A DNA stretch of 20,919 nucleotides, from positions 16,337 through 37,255 of the forward strand of contig DJBY01000088.1 of assembly GCA_002430605.1 (NCBI GenBank), given 5' to 3'. A program made the translations under genes and the position numbers. Below the pieces are notes generated by a model. The model made no database searches and was not told where the DNA came from. It worked only from the letters and a program-made list of their open reading frames with translations. This document shows, one piece after another, positions 8,601 to 16,089 of the stretch (position 1 is its first letter; every line of letters starts with the position of its first letter). This DNA is from Opitutia bacterium UBA5964 (GTDB lineage: Bacteria > Verrucomicrobiota > Verrucomicrobiia > Opitutales > Coraliomargaritaceae).

Positions 8601-9337
8601 AGGGTGGGCCGTCGCGCAAGACCGTCCCGCCGATGTCGATGACCGAAAAGCTGCGCTACGAAAAAGAGCTGCTCGGTTTCTACATTTCGGGGCACCCAAT
8701 GGATGCCTACGCAGGGCTCGACACCGTGATCGATACCTTTGCCAAGCCAGAAGACTTAGTAAACTTTGACGACCGCACGACGTTCCGCCTCGGCGGCATC
8801 GTCAGTAATTTACAGATTAAGTATACCCGTAAAGACAGCCGCCAGATGGCAGTCTTCAATCTCGCGACCGCCACGCACAGTTACGAGATGATCATGTTCC
8901 CCGAACCGTATGAGAAAAACGGCTCGCGACTTGAGGACGGTAAACTGACTCTGATTCACGGCCAGATTGGCCGACGCAACGGCGAGATGAGCCTCACCGC
9001 CCATGAAGTATTCGACCTCGAGCAATCGATCCCACGCATCATCCAGCGCATCAACTTCATCCTGCACCCTCACGAAAAAAATGCCACGGACTTCATCGAC
9101 AAATTCCGCGAGATGATTGATGTTGAATACGGCTCCACCCGGGTGAATCTGAGCTTTCTGATCGACAATCAAATCGTCGAGACCGAGACCGCGCAGTCTC
9201 TTACCTTCACGATCACTGGCACAAATTATAAAGAGCTACGGCGCCACCCGGCTCTCGCCGGTGTGCGCATTCAATCGATCGCGGTGCAACCAGTCGATGA
9301 CCGGCGCCCCTGGGAACGGGGTAAAAAGAAGTTTTAG
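5633..9337 (+). CDS. dnaE: DNA polymerase III alpha subunit
   Basis: 1234-aa catalytic subunit of the replicative polymerase. The N-terminal PHP domain keeps metal ligands lost in E. coli (His10, His12, His14, His17; Asp45-His46), so it may be an active metal-dependent proofreading nuclease. The palm has GPGRGSGAG at 418-426 and PDFDVDF at 459-465 with catalytic Asp460 and Asp462; Asp612 in KMDFLG is the likely third carboxylate. Fingers motifs such as YRPGPMQF, YQEQVMQ, LRRAMGKK and FNKSHSAAYA follow. The (HhH)2 region and an OB domain at about 1050-1130 close the protein. It is about 75 residues longer than E. coli DnaE, mainly through an insertion at about 297-341 between PHP and palm. GGGAGG at 5608-5613 is 19 nt before the ATG, too far for a standard ribosome site. 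Confidence 0.97.
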   Translation: MSEKDREFVHLHVHTDHSLLDGCSRTDKLCSRAAELGMKALSITDHGVLYGLTSFFKQAEKHGIKPLLGCEIYLIYEQELATVNELRAKQKSHHMGLLARNFIGYQNLCKIVSQAHTEGFYRNPRTDMKTLAQYSEGLIGFSGCLAGVIPQFLLKDEYDNARDAAAQFVDIFGREFFIIEIMDHGIEEQRRIIPGLLKIAEEFDLKVVATNDVHYVNSTDWEPHDSLLCIQTGAKVGDEKRMRYDSHQFYLKSREEMELAFKEVPESITNTSAVAEMCEVKLPFGEDHYPIYQRPIEVNSGNDHENFDRVLHIYEVQKNTILIRDGHQPITLSEAERIKHKSNGLYLFELCKDGLKERYGTDYNACRADWENVSVDDRRYCEQLEYELAIITGTGFVDYFLIVWDFIDWARAQNIPVGPGRGSGAGCIVAYVLKITDIDPLSFGLLFERMLNLERVSPPDFDVDFCMRRRDQVVNYVREKYGKDRVANIITFGTFGAKMIVRDLARVNDLEFSEANKIAKMIPDELNITLDDAVKKSPELAAEITHNPVAKIIIEQGRVIEGMIRNTGKHACGVIIADQDITNLIPVTLQEGDLTTQYPKGPSEDLGLLKMDFLGLKTLTVIDDAQTYVRNTRQLPEFNVEKVPLDDQATFDLLNSGRTTAVFQLESGGMQQLCRQIGLSSFEEIIALIALYRPGPMQFIPQFIEGKKDPSTVQIPHPLLKDLVQETYGVLVYQEQVMQSAQIIAGYTLGGADILRRAMGKKIKSVMDAQKQVFIDGARKTNQIDAKTATSIFALLEKFAQYGFNKSHSAAYAMLSYRTAYLKANYPIEFMAAVLTSEQGNSDKISNILAECNAMNVQVLSPDINDSGSDFTPIIQDDWGSIRFGMAAMKGVGEGASIVIINERNANGAYQDFTDFIVRSADKAVNRRVIEALIKTGGFDSFGEDRATLLDCLDSELAEAESTRRDREAGQSSLFDMMGGDDAADDSQHKGGPSRKTVPPMSMTEKLRYEKELLGFYISGHPMDAYAGLDTVIDTFAKPEDLVNFDDRTTFRLGGIVSNLQIKYTRKDSRQMAVFNLATATHSYEMIMFPEPYEKNGSRLEDGKLTLIHGQIGRRNGEMSLTAHEVFDLEQSIPRIIQRINFILHPHEKNATDFIDKFREMIDVEYGSTRVNLSFLIDNQIVETETAQSLTFTITGTNYKELRRHPALAGVRIQSIAVQPVDDRRPWERGKKKF

Positions 9338-9365
9338 GCTCACCTAACTTTGCTGTATTTCATAC

Positions 9366-10319
9366 ATGTCCAATCGTCAGCAGATCTTCGCCAGCTTTAA
9401 GGAAAAGCGCACGCACTCCGAGTTTTGGATGAATGGCGTGCTGTATGCCTGCCTCGGCATCACATTCCTGCCAATCACAGTGTGGGTCGCTGCGAGTGCA
9501 CATGAACAAAGCCGCATTTTGAACGCCCTGCTCGTGCTGGTCGCGGCGATCTTTTTGCTCGTTCTCTATAATCGGATCAAAGTCGAAGAGCCACTGACTC
9601 TCAACAAGAGCGCCCGCAACTCACTCTTGGCGTCCTATGCCCTATTATCACTCAGTGTTATTTCGCGCCAAGTAATTCCGCCCTCGTCTGAGGTGCTCTA
9701 CCTAATCAGCTCACTACTCGCGATCCCAGCCTATTGCTTGGGCATCGCATCGGTGGTGCTTTTCATCTTCGGCCAAGGCGTGCGCCGCATCACCTACACA
9801 GCGACTGGCACGTTCTGCACCTTCATACTACTAAGCATATTGATGGCACCGCTCGACTGGCCACTACGCACCCTCGCGGGTAAATGGAGCGGCATGGCAC
9901 TGAGTGCCGCAGGCAAGACAGTCGAACTCGGGGTGCAAGGCAGCACCGCCACGACACCGTCCCAGCTGATACTCATCGTCAACGAGTATCCGTTTCATGT
10001 CGCTTCCGAGTGTAATGGATTCGGCGTCATCTTAACGAGCTTGCTCCTCTCGGTGCTACTGGCGATCTACCGTAGACTCGGCCCGATCGACACTGGCCTC
10101 AATCTACTCTCAGCCATCACCCTCGGCTTTCTATTTAACACTCTACGCATTCTGATTATCGTGCTGTTAGCGCCATCAATGATGGATCACTATCACCTTA
10201 TGCACGAGATCGTCGGCACCATCACCTACTGGAGCTGTTTGATACTTACCTGGATTCTACTCAACGGCCCAGTAGAAAATGAGCCCAGAGACGAACCGCT
10301 CAATCAAGCGGACACTTAA
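9366..10319 (+). CDS. Exosortase/archaeosortase family transpeptidase
   Basis: 317-aa polytopic membrane protein with about eight hydrophobic segments. The exosortase triad is present: Cys216 in SECNGFG, Arg261 in NTLRI, and His280 in the HEIVG start of the last helix. Exosortases are predicted to cleave and re-attach PEP-CTERM or similar C-terminal sorting tails at the cell envelope, usually alongside exopolysaccharide production. No protein in the window ends in a sorting motif with a terminal hydrophobic helix and Arg cluster, so substrates must lie elsewhere. It follows dnaE by 28 bp and may be read from the same transcript, an unusual placement. No EpsI/PilZ-type partner is fused or adjacent. 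The ATG at 9366 has no Shine-Dalgarno. The exact subfamily cannot be named from sequence reading. Confidence 0.85.
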   Translation: MSNRQQIFASFKEKRTHSEFWMNGVLYACLGITFLPITVWVAASAHEQSRILNALLVLVAAIFLLVLYNRIKVEEPLTLNKSARNSLLASYALLSLSVISRQVIPPSSEVLYLISSLLAIPAYCLGIASVVLFIFGQGVRRITYTATGTFCTFILLSILMAPLDWPLRTLAGKWSGMALSAAGKTVELGVQGSTATTPSQLILIVNEYPFHVASECNGFGVILTSLLLSVLLAIYRRLGPIDTGLNLLSAITLGFLFNTLRILIIVLLAPSMMDHYHLMHEIVGTITYWSCLILTWILLNGPVENEPRDEPLNQADT

Positions 10320-10436
10320 AGCTAGGCACTGGCTGTTGATCGAGACCACCGTCTCCGCGGCGCGCCTACACCCCCAGTGAAAGTGATCAGCAACCACGTG
10401 TTTGCCATTTTCGCGTTTCAGCCTATTTTTACTAAT

Positions 10437-11243
10437 ATGATGAACCCATCCCGACTCGCCATCGTCCTGCTGTTTCCAGCATTGCTATGGAGCGCAGACT
10501 CGAAGATCGAAGTCGGCCAGAGTCTCGAACAAACCATCGAAACGCTCGGCAACCCGATCGGAATTATCGAGCTCCGAGATAAAACCCTGCTACTCTACCC
10601 ACAAGGCGAAGTCACCCTCCGTGACGAGAAGATATCGGACATCGACCTGATGAGTGATGCGCAATTTGCTGCAGATCAAAAGCGCTTACGTCTCGAACGT
10701 GAAAACTGGCTCATCCAACAAGAAAAGCTCTCAGCCGCTCGGCTCAAACAAGGTGAAGACCTCAAAGACTATAAAAGGCAAAGCAGCACCTTCGCCGCGC
10801 TGCCCGCTAAAGACCGGGTGGACTACTGGCGCAGTTTTCAGATCCGTTTCCCTGAGGTAAATGTCGCAGGTGAAATCGACCGCGCACTGGAAGGCTACGA
10901 AATCGAACTGACCGAATTGAAGAACCAACATAAAATTGCCGAACTTGAGACCCGTGTTGCTCTCGCCGAGCAGCAAGCCGCAGCAGCACGCCTCGAAACC
11001 GAAAAACTACGCGACGAGACTGCAGCACGCAGCCGCTCAAACTTTGGGCTACGCAGCTATACGACCCCGTATAATAATTACTATTATCGCCCTCCCACGA
11101 TCACCATCTATCCGAACACGAATAAAGTCATTCACTACAATCACAACAATTTGGACCGCTGGAATTGGAATACGCATACGCTGCCCAATCAGCGCTCCGA
11201 AAGCACTGCCGAAAGCGTCTCACGTATTCTGAATACAAAGTAG
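10437..11243 (+). CDS. Predicted secreted coiled-coil protein with BamE/SmpA-like N-terminus
   Basis: 268-aa protein that I do not recognise as a named family. Residues 1-20 form a good signal peptide (hydrophobic LAIVLLFPALLWSA, likely cut before Asp21). Residues 24-72 contain VGQSLEQTIETLGNP and YPQGEVTLRDEKISDIDL, a pattern like the small BamE/SmpA-type fold of outer-envelope proteins. Two charged helical segments (about 73-115 and 150-200) look like coiled coil, and the tail 201-268 is rich in Asn, Tyr and Arg, probably disordered. The frame is open from a GTG at 10377, but that adds 20 residues ahead of the signal peptide, so the ATG at 10437 (or 10440) is preferred. It lies 117 bp after the exosortase gene; it has no C-terminal sorting signal, so it is not an evident exosortase substrate. 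Confidence 0.72.
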   Translation: MMNPSRLAIVLLFPALLWSADSKIEVGQSLEQTIETLGNPIGIIELRDKTLLLYPQGEVTLRDEKISDIDLMSDAQFAADQKRLRLERENWLIQQEKLSAARLKQGEDLKDYKRQSSTFAALPAKDRVDYWRSFQIRFPEVNVAGEIDRALEGYEIELTELKNQHKIAELETRVALAEQQAAAARLETEKLRDETAARSRSNFGLRSYTTPYNNYYYRPPTITIYPNTNKVIHYNHNNLDRWNWNTHTLPNQRSESTAESVSRILNTK

Positions 11244-11280
11244 TGATCCATACAACGCAGCCCAACAGGATGCCACAAAT

Positions 11281-11331
11281 ATCGCGGGATAAACCCGCTC
11301 GCTACTGCAGTGACTGGCTTTATGCCAGGAT
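11281..11331. repeat. REP-like paired hairpin palindrome between convergent genes
   Basis: Two 5-bp hairpins flank a central perfect palindrome ACTGCAGT (11304-11311). Hairpin 1 is GCGGG-ATAAA-CCCGC (11284-11298); hairpin 2 is CTGGC-TTTAT-GCCAG (11314-11328). The loops are reverse complements of each other, so the whole is an imperfect inverted pair. Read on the minus strand, hairpin 1 is preceded by GTAGCGA, the GTAG-plus-hairpin layout of REP elements, and closely resembles the Pseudomonas putida REP core. It may also act as a two-way transcription stop for the secreted-protein gene and smc, though no U-tract follows. Repeat status is inferred, since only one copy is in the window. Confidence 0.55.
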
Positions 11332-11350
11332 TGAACACAACAAACTCTAC

Positions 11351-14300
11351 TTAAAACGGCTGCGAGTTGTCCGTGCCTGCCAGGTCGGGGCGATTGGTGT
11401 CTTTATTGAACCGCATTGAGAGCAACTTCGATACGCCCTTCTCTGGCATCGTTACCCCGAATACTGTATCTGCGTTAGAGATCGTGCGCTTATTGTGCGT
11501 TACGATCAGGAACTGAGACTTATCAGTAAAGCCATGCAGCGTCTCACAGAAGCGTCCGATATTGGCATCGTCGAGCGCGGCATCGATCTCATCCAGCACA
11601 CAAAACGGGCTGGGCTTGACCATGTAGATAGCGAACAGCAACGCCACCGCAGCCATCGTACGTTGACCACCCGACAGGAGTGTCACGCTTTTCAAACGAG
11701 TTCCAGGAGGACGCGCAATAATATCAATTCCCGACTCTAGTGGATCATCGGAATCAACTAAAATAAGATCAGACTCACCACCACCAGAAATCTTCTCATA
11801 TGTGAAGGCAAAATTCTTACGCACCTGATCAAAGGTTTCGCGGAATAATTTCTGCGACGTCTCGTTGATCTCATCGATGCTTTTCACCAATGCGTTCTTC
11901 GCATTCCAAAGATCTTCACTCTGGTTTTTCAGAAAGTCATGCCGTTCCTTCAAATCCGTATACTCACTAATCGCATCGAGATTCACTGGCCCCATATTCG
12001 AAATACGGCTCTTCAACTCAGACACTTCCTCTTCGATCACGCTCCAATTAGTGCCATCCATCTCCGCAAGTTCTTCTTCGGTCGGATCACGCCGCTCATG
12101 CTTCGGCTGTGCGGCGAGCTGGTCGGGATCATCTAGGTCGTCAAGATTTACGCGTTTATCAAACTCGACATTACCCTCCCACAGTTCGGTCTTCCAGTCG
12201 ACGCGTTCCAGGTCGATCTGATACTCATCCTGAGCCATGCTTTCGATAAAACCAATCTGCGAACGTTCTTCGGCGAGGCGGATTTCAAGGCGAGTCATCT
12301 CTTGATCAAAGGTTCGACCTTCATTGCGACGCCCAGAAAGACCGCCATCAACTCCAGCAATCATCGCATCCATTTCTTTAATCGCCGCGCGGTCTTCGGA
12401 CAACTGCCCGGCGGCCACTTGTAAGGTCTTATCAAGTTCGAGGCTTTTTTCAGACTCATGAGCACCGCTGCCCTTGAGCTGGCCGATCTGCTCATTGATT
12501 GTATCAATTTCCTGATTACGACGGATGATCCGATTCTGCAAACTCGCGGTCTCGCGTTGAACTTCCCCGAGCACGCGATCAACCGATTCAAGGCGTTGCT
12601 TCTTCTCTGCCAATTCAAGACGGACGTCTGCCAAAGCTTCGCGCTTTTGATCGCGAGCCTCACGGGAATGTGCAATCGCATCTTCCAAATCAGTGCCGTT
12701 CTGGCGCTCCTCAAGCAACCCTTTCTCCGCTGCGACGAGCTCCTGCTTCGACTCTTCGAGGTCTTGCACCGAATCACTGTGATGCGCATCGAGTCGCTCA
12801 AGCTCTCCCTCACTCTTATGATGCGAGCGGGCATTGTGCTCAACCTTCTGCCCCTGGTTACGCTCTTCCGCGACAAGCCCAGACACTTCACTGGCGAGTT
12901 CGCTCAGGCGTTGGCGTTGCTCCTCAACCGTCACTTCAGCGACATGGCGCTGATCTTCCAAAGTCGTGGATTGCTGGCGTAAAGTGTTGAGCGCCTTACG
13001 CTCGGTGTCGATTTCGCTACGAAGCTTACGAATATCAGATTCGCGCTCAATCACACTGGACGACTTCTTGCCAGAGCCTCGTCCGCCATGAATCAAACCT
13101 CGGCAGTCAATGGTTTCACCATTTTGAGTCGCGACCAACAGGAAGTTAAACTCAGGGTGCGCCTTCCAAAATCGAACAAAGTCCCCAAGGCTTTCCGCAA
13201 AATAGCAATTGGTCAGCAAACGTGCGACGGCCTCGCTGAGATTCGAATCGCGCGCAAGCACGACTGAGGCGGCTGGCACGATTCCGCCTGGCAGCTTCAC
13301 TCCCGGTAGCTTACTATAGCCCGCCTCCAGGTTGACCTGAAGGCAGGCACGCCCGAGTTGATCGGCATCGAGCTTATCGATCACGGTGAGCGCTTGTTTC
13401 GGATCACCGATAAACAAGGCTTCCGCCGCCTGACCGAGTAGAGCCTGCAGAGCACTGGTGTAGGCCGGCTGTACTTTCAGCTCTTTGGAAATAATCGAAA
13501 CACTGTCCTTCGACACGAGGTCGCCGAGTTTATCGCCGAGAATCGCCTTCGCGCCTTCGCCAAACCCTTCAAACTTGGCCTGCAAGTCCTCAAGCACATT
13601 GAGCTGCGCTGTCTTACGCGCAATGCCTCGGTCCTGCTCCTGAATCTGTTCCTGCATCGTGCGGAACTGCTGGAGAATCGCCTTTGAGTCGATGCGAGCT
13701 TTCTCTAGTGCAATCTCGCTAAGCTGTTGCTCCTCGCGACGCTTTGCCAACAACCGTTGAATGTCGGCATGGCCCTTTTCCAGAACTACAACCTCTTCCT
13801 TCAAAGTCAAAAGTGTCTCCGTCAACGAGGCGTGTTTGACCTGATAAGTCTTTAACTCGACTTCGAGCGTGGTGCAACGAGAGCGCGCCCGATTGATCCG
13901 ATTCTCGGCCTGCAGCACAGCTTGCCGACGCTGTTGCAGTTGCGCCTCCATCTCGCCGAGTTGCTCTTGGGAATTGACCAATTCTGAATTGCGATCTCGA
14001 AAGATACGATCGGAGTCATCCACCACATCGCTCTGTAGCTGTTTATTCTCAGACTCACTTCGAGCACGCGCTGCTAATTCGTTTTGCTGTGCTTCGAGGC
14101 CTGCGATCTCTTTTTGATATTCCGCGATACGCGCCTCCAAGTCCTTGATGCGGATAGCGGAGAACTCGGCCTGATTCTCGGAATTTTCCTTCTCGGAGCG
14201 CAGATTAAACACGCGCTGCTGCAGTTCCTGCATTTTGTCATACAACTCGACCCGACCGGCTTTTTGCAACGCCAGTGCTTCCTCATCGGCGGCCATCGAT

Positions 14301-15079
14301 TCGGTGTGCTTCTCCAGCTTTTTACGAAGCTCATCCGCGCGCCCTGCGACCGCATCAATCGAGCCTTTTAGTGCGGTGAAGCGATACGAGCTAAACGCCA
14401 AATCCAAGTGAGTCAGGCGGTGTTTAATACGCTGATAGCGCAGCGCTTTACTGGCTTGACGCTTCAACGAGCCGATTTGACGGCTGACCTCCTCGATCAC
14501 ATCGGTGACACGGGCGAGATTTGCATCGACGAGCGAGAGCTTATTAAGCGCCTCTTTGCGTTGCGCTTTATAAAGTGTAATACCCGCAGCCTCTTCGAAA
14601 ATAGTGCGCCGCTCGCCGGGGTTAGTTGATAGGATCTGATCGATCTGCCCCTGCAGCATGAAGGAGTAAGACACGCGGCCCACCCCAGTATTAGCGAACA
14701 AGCGTTGAATGTCCTTCAGGCGCGAGACCTTACCATTGATATAATAATCACTGCCGCCATCACGCGTGACGCGGCGAGCGATCTCGACCTCATTAAAGGC
14801 AGTACCCAGTTCGGCTTCGCAATCGGCAAACGTCAGCGAGACTTCGCAGGTTGGCAGGCCTTTGCGCTTATCGGTGCCCTCAAAAATGACGTCCTGCATG
14901 GATGCACCGCGCAGCGCTTTCGCACTCTGCTCGCCCAGCACCCAACGAATCGCATCGACGATGTTACTCTTACCGCAACCATTCGGACCAACGACAGCAG
15001 TCACCCCACGGCGCAGGTCGAGGCGCGTCCGATCGGCAAAACTCTTAAAGCCACTGATGACGATCTCTTTGAGATACAT
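11351..15079 (-). CDS. smc: Chromosome segregation protein SMC
   Basis: 1242-aa condensin ATPase that forms the DNA-organising ring with ScpA and ScpB. The N-terminal head has MYLKEIVISGFKSFADR and Walker A GPNGCGKSN at 31-39. Long coiled coils (about 170-500 and 690-950) flank a hinge at about 500-680. The C-terminal head has VNLDAISEY, the signature LLSGGQRTMA from residue 1134, Walker B FCVLDEIDAALDD around 1159-1171, and an H-loop VTHNKRT. The signature is LSGGQ rather than the LSGGE usual in SMC. An acidic insertion (about 960-1010) precedes the head. The frame extends upstream to 15214, but the ATG at 15079 gives the canonical N-terminus and the extra 45 residues have no homologous look. 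No Shine-Dalgarno is present. scpA and scpB are not in the window. Confidence 0.97.
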   Translation of the reverse strand: MYLKEIVISGFKSFADRTRLDLRRGVTAVVGPNGCGKSNIVDAIRWVLGEQSAKALRGASMQDVIFEGTDKRKGLPTCEVSLTFADCEAELGTAFNEVEIARRVTRDGGSDYYINGKVSRLKDIQRLFANTGVGRVSYSFMLQGQIDQILSTNPGERRTIFEEAAGITLYKAQRKEALNKLSLVDANLARVTDVIEEVSRQIGSLKRQASKALRYQRIKHRLTHLDLAFSSYRFTALKGSIDAVAGRADELRKKLEKHTESMAADEEALALQKAGRVELYDKMQELQQRVFNLRSEKENSENQAEFSAIRIKDLEARIAEYQKEIAGLEAQQNELAARARSESENKQLQSDVVDDSDRIFRDRNSELVNSQEQLGEMEAQLQQRRQAVLQAENRINRARSRCTTLEVELKTYQVKHASLTETLLTLKEEVVVLEKGHADIQRLLAKRREEQQLSEIALEKARIDSKAILQQFRTMQEQIQEQDRGIARKTAQLNVLEDLQAKFEGFGEGAKAILGDKLGDLVSKDSVSIISKELKVQPAYTSALQALLGQAAEALFIGDPKQALTVIDKLDADQLGRACLQVNLEAGYSKLPGVKLPGGIVPAASVVLARDSNLSEAVARLLTNCYFAESLGDFVRFWKAHPEFNFLLVATQNGETIDCRGLIHGGRGSGKKSSSVIERESDIRKLRSEIDTERKALNTLRQQSTTLEDQRHVAEVTVEEQRQRLSELASEVSGLVAEERNQGQKVEHNARSHHKSEGELERLDAHHSDSVQDLEESKQELVAAEKGLLEERQNGTDLEDAIAHSREARDQKREALADVRLELAEKKQRLESVDRVLGEVQRETASLQNRIIRRNQEIDTINEQIGQLKGSGAHESEKSLELDKTLQVAAGQLSEDRAAIKEMDAMIAGVDGGLSGRRNEGRTFDQEMTRLEIRLAEERSQIGFIESMAQDEYQIDLERVDWKTELWEGNVEFDKRVNLDDLDDPDQLAAQPKHERRDPTEEELAEMDGTNWSVIEEEVSELKSRISNMGPVNLDAISEYTDLKERHDFLKNQSEDLWNAKNALVKSIDEINETSQKLFRETFDQVRKNFAFTYEKISGGGESDLILVDSDDPLESGIDIIARPPGTRLKSVTLLSGGQRTMAAVALLFAIYMVKPSPFCVLDEIDAALDDANIGRFCETLHGFTDKSQFLIVTHNKRTISNADTVFGVTMPEKGVSKLLSMRFNKDTNRPDLAGTDNSQPF

Positions 15080-15232
15080 AAATACTAAATATGGACAGCT
15101 GGGGGTGGGTAGAAAAGTCCTAGAAGAATCACCCAGAGCGGCGCTCGCAACCCTAAAAGATAACAGAGAAATAGTTGCTAGAGGAATAGGATCTGCCCAT
15201 GTTCGCTCCAACAATCATTCATCCCAGTTCTT

Positions 15233-16081
15233 ATGCCCGAATCTATACAATGCTCCCGCGACGAATGGCCGATCAAAGCCTATAAAGACCTCAATTTCCT
15301 AAATAGTGATGAAGCCCGCAACATTCGGGTGCTGTGCGAAATGACTGAGCCAGGACTTCGCTTCGCAAAGGAAAAAATCAAAGACACCATCGTGCTATTT
15401 GGCTCTGCCCGTATCATGCCGATCGATGTCGCACAGGCTAAACTAGAAGACATACAGGCCGCCATCGGTGATCCCGACAATCTCACCGCAGCCGAGAAGC
15501 GCGCGCTGCACCTCGCGCAAAGCGCAGTTAAAGCAGCGCCTTACTACAATATGGCAGTCGAACTGGCCGAAGAGCTCACCAAATGGTCGATGAGCCTACC
15601 GGAGAAAGATCAACGCCGTTTCATTATCTGCTCCGGCGGCGGGCCAGGCATCATGGAAGCGGCCAATCGCGGCGCGCATAATGTCGGCGGCAAATCAGTC
15701 GGCCTCGGCATTAGCCTTCCCTTTGAGCAAGGCGTGAACGAATACATCCCTGATGGACTACAATTTGAGTTTCACTATTTCTTCGTGCGTAAATACTGGT
15801 TTGTGTTACTGGCCAAGGCGCTGGTCGCCTTCCCCGGAGGATTTGGCACGATGGACGAGCTGTTTGAAACACTCACTCTGGTGCAGACTGGAAAAGTTAC
15901 CGAACCTCCCCCGATTGTGCTGTTTGGCAGTGAGTTTTGGCATAGCGTGGTCAACTTCGAGTCACTGATCGAATGGGGCACGATCTCACGGGCAGACCTC
16001 GACTTGTTTAAAGTGGTCGATACTGTCGAACAGGCACGCGACTATATTATCGAGCAACTAACGGCGCGGTTCTTATCGTAG
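15233..16081 (+). CDS. LOG-family protein (predicted nucleotide 5'-monophosphate phosphoribohydrolase)
   Basis: 282-aa Rossmann-like protein of the LOG family, often misnamed lysine decarboxylase. Characterised members release the base from cytokinin riboside or purine 5'-monophosphates. FGSAR lies at 56-60, SGGGPGIMEAANRG at 134-147, FFVRK at 183-187, and the family signature PGGFGTMDELFE at 201-212 with the catalytic-type Arg186 and Glu209. It is a longer form than plant LOG (about 215 aa), with an N-terminal extension of about 50 residues and an insert near 62-100, as in many bacterial homologues. It is divergent from smc and convergent with the O-antigen ligase-like gene, with only 8 bp between the stops and no visible terminator. 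The natural substrate is not known. The ATG at 15233 has no Shine-Dalgarno. Confidence 0.87.
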   Translation: MPESIQCSRDEWPIKAYKDLNFLNSDEARNIRVLCEMTEPGLRFAKEKIKDTIVLFGSARIMPIDVAQAKLEDIQAAIGDPDNLTAAEKRALHLAQSAVKAAPYYNMAVELAEELTKWSMSLPEKDQRRFIICSGGGPGIMEAANRGAHNVGGKSVGLGISLPFEQGVNEYIPDGLQFEFHYFFVRKYWFVLLAKALVAFPGGFGTMDELFETLTLVQTGKVTEPPPIVLFGSEFWHSVVNFESLIEWGTISRADLDLFKVVDTVEQARDYIIEQLTARFLS

Positions 16082-16089
16082 CTGCAACT

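Noticed and set aside
9334..9347. TTAGG-CTCA-CCTAA hairpin at the dnaE stop
   Set aside because: Short and AT-rich with only three Ts after it; not enough to claim termination between dnaE and the exosortase gene.
10342..10355. Hairpin GAGAC-CACC-GTCTC after the exosortase gene
   Set aside because: Only 5 bp, no U-tract and no repeat elsewhere; too weak to call a terminator.
10377..10436. GTG start for the secreted coiled-coil protein
   Set aside because: It would bury a good signal peptide behind 20 residues; the ATG pair at 10437/10440 fits export.
15080..15214. 45-residue N-terminal extension of SMC
   Set aside because: The ATG at 15079 gives the canonical SMC N-terminus; the extension has no conserved look and overlaps the promoter region of the divergent genes.
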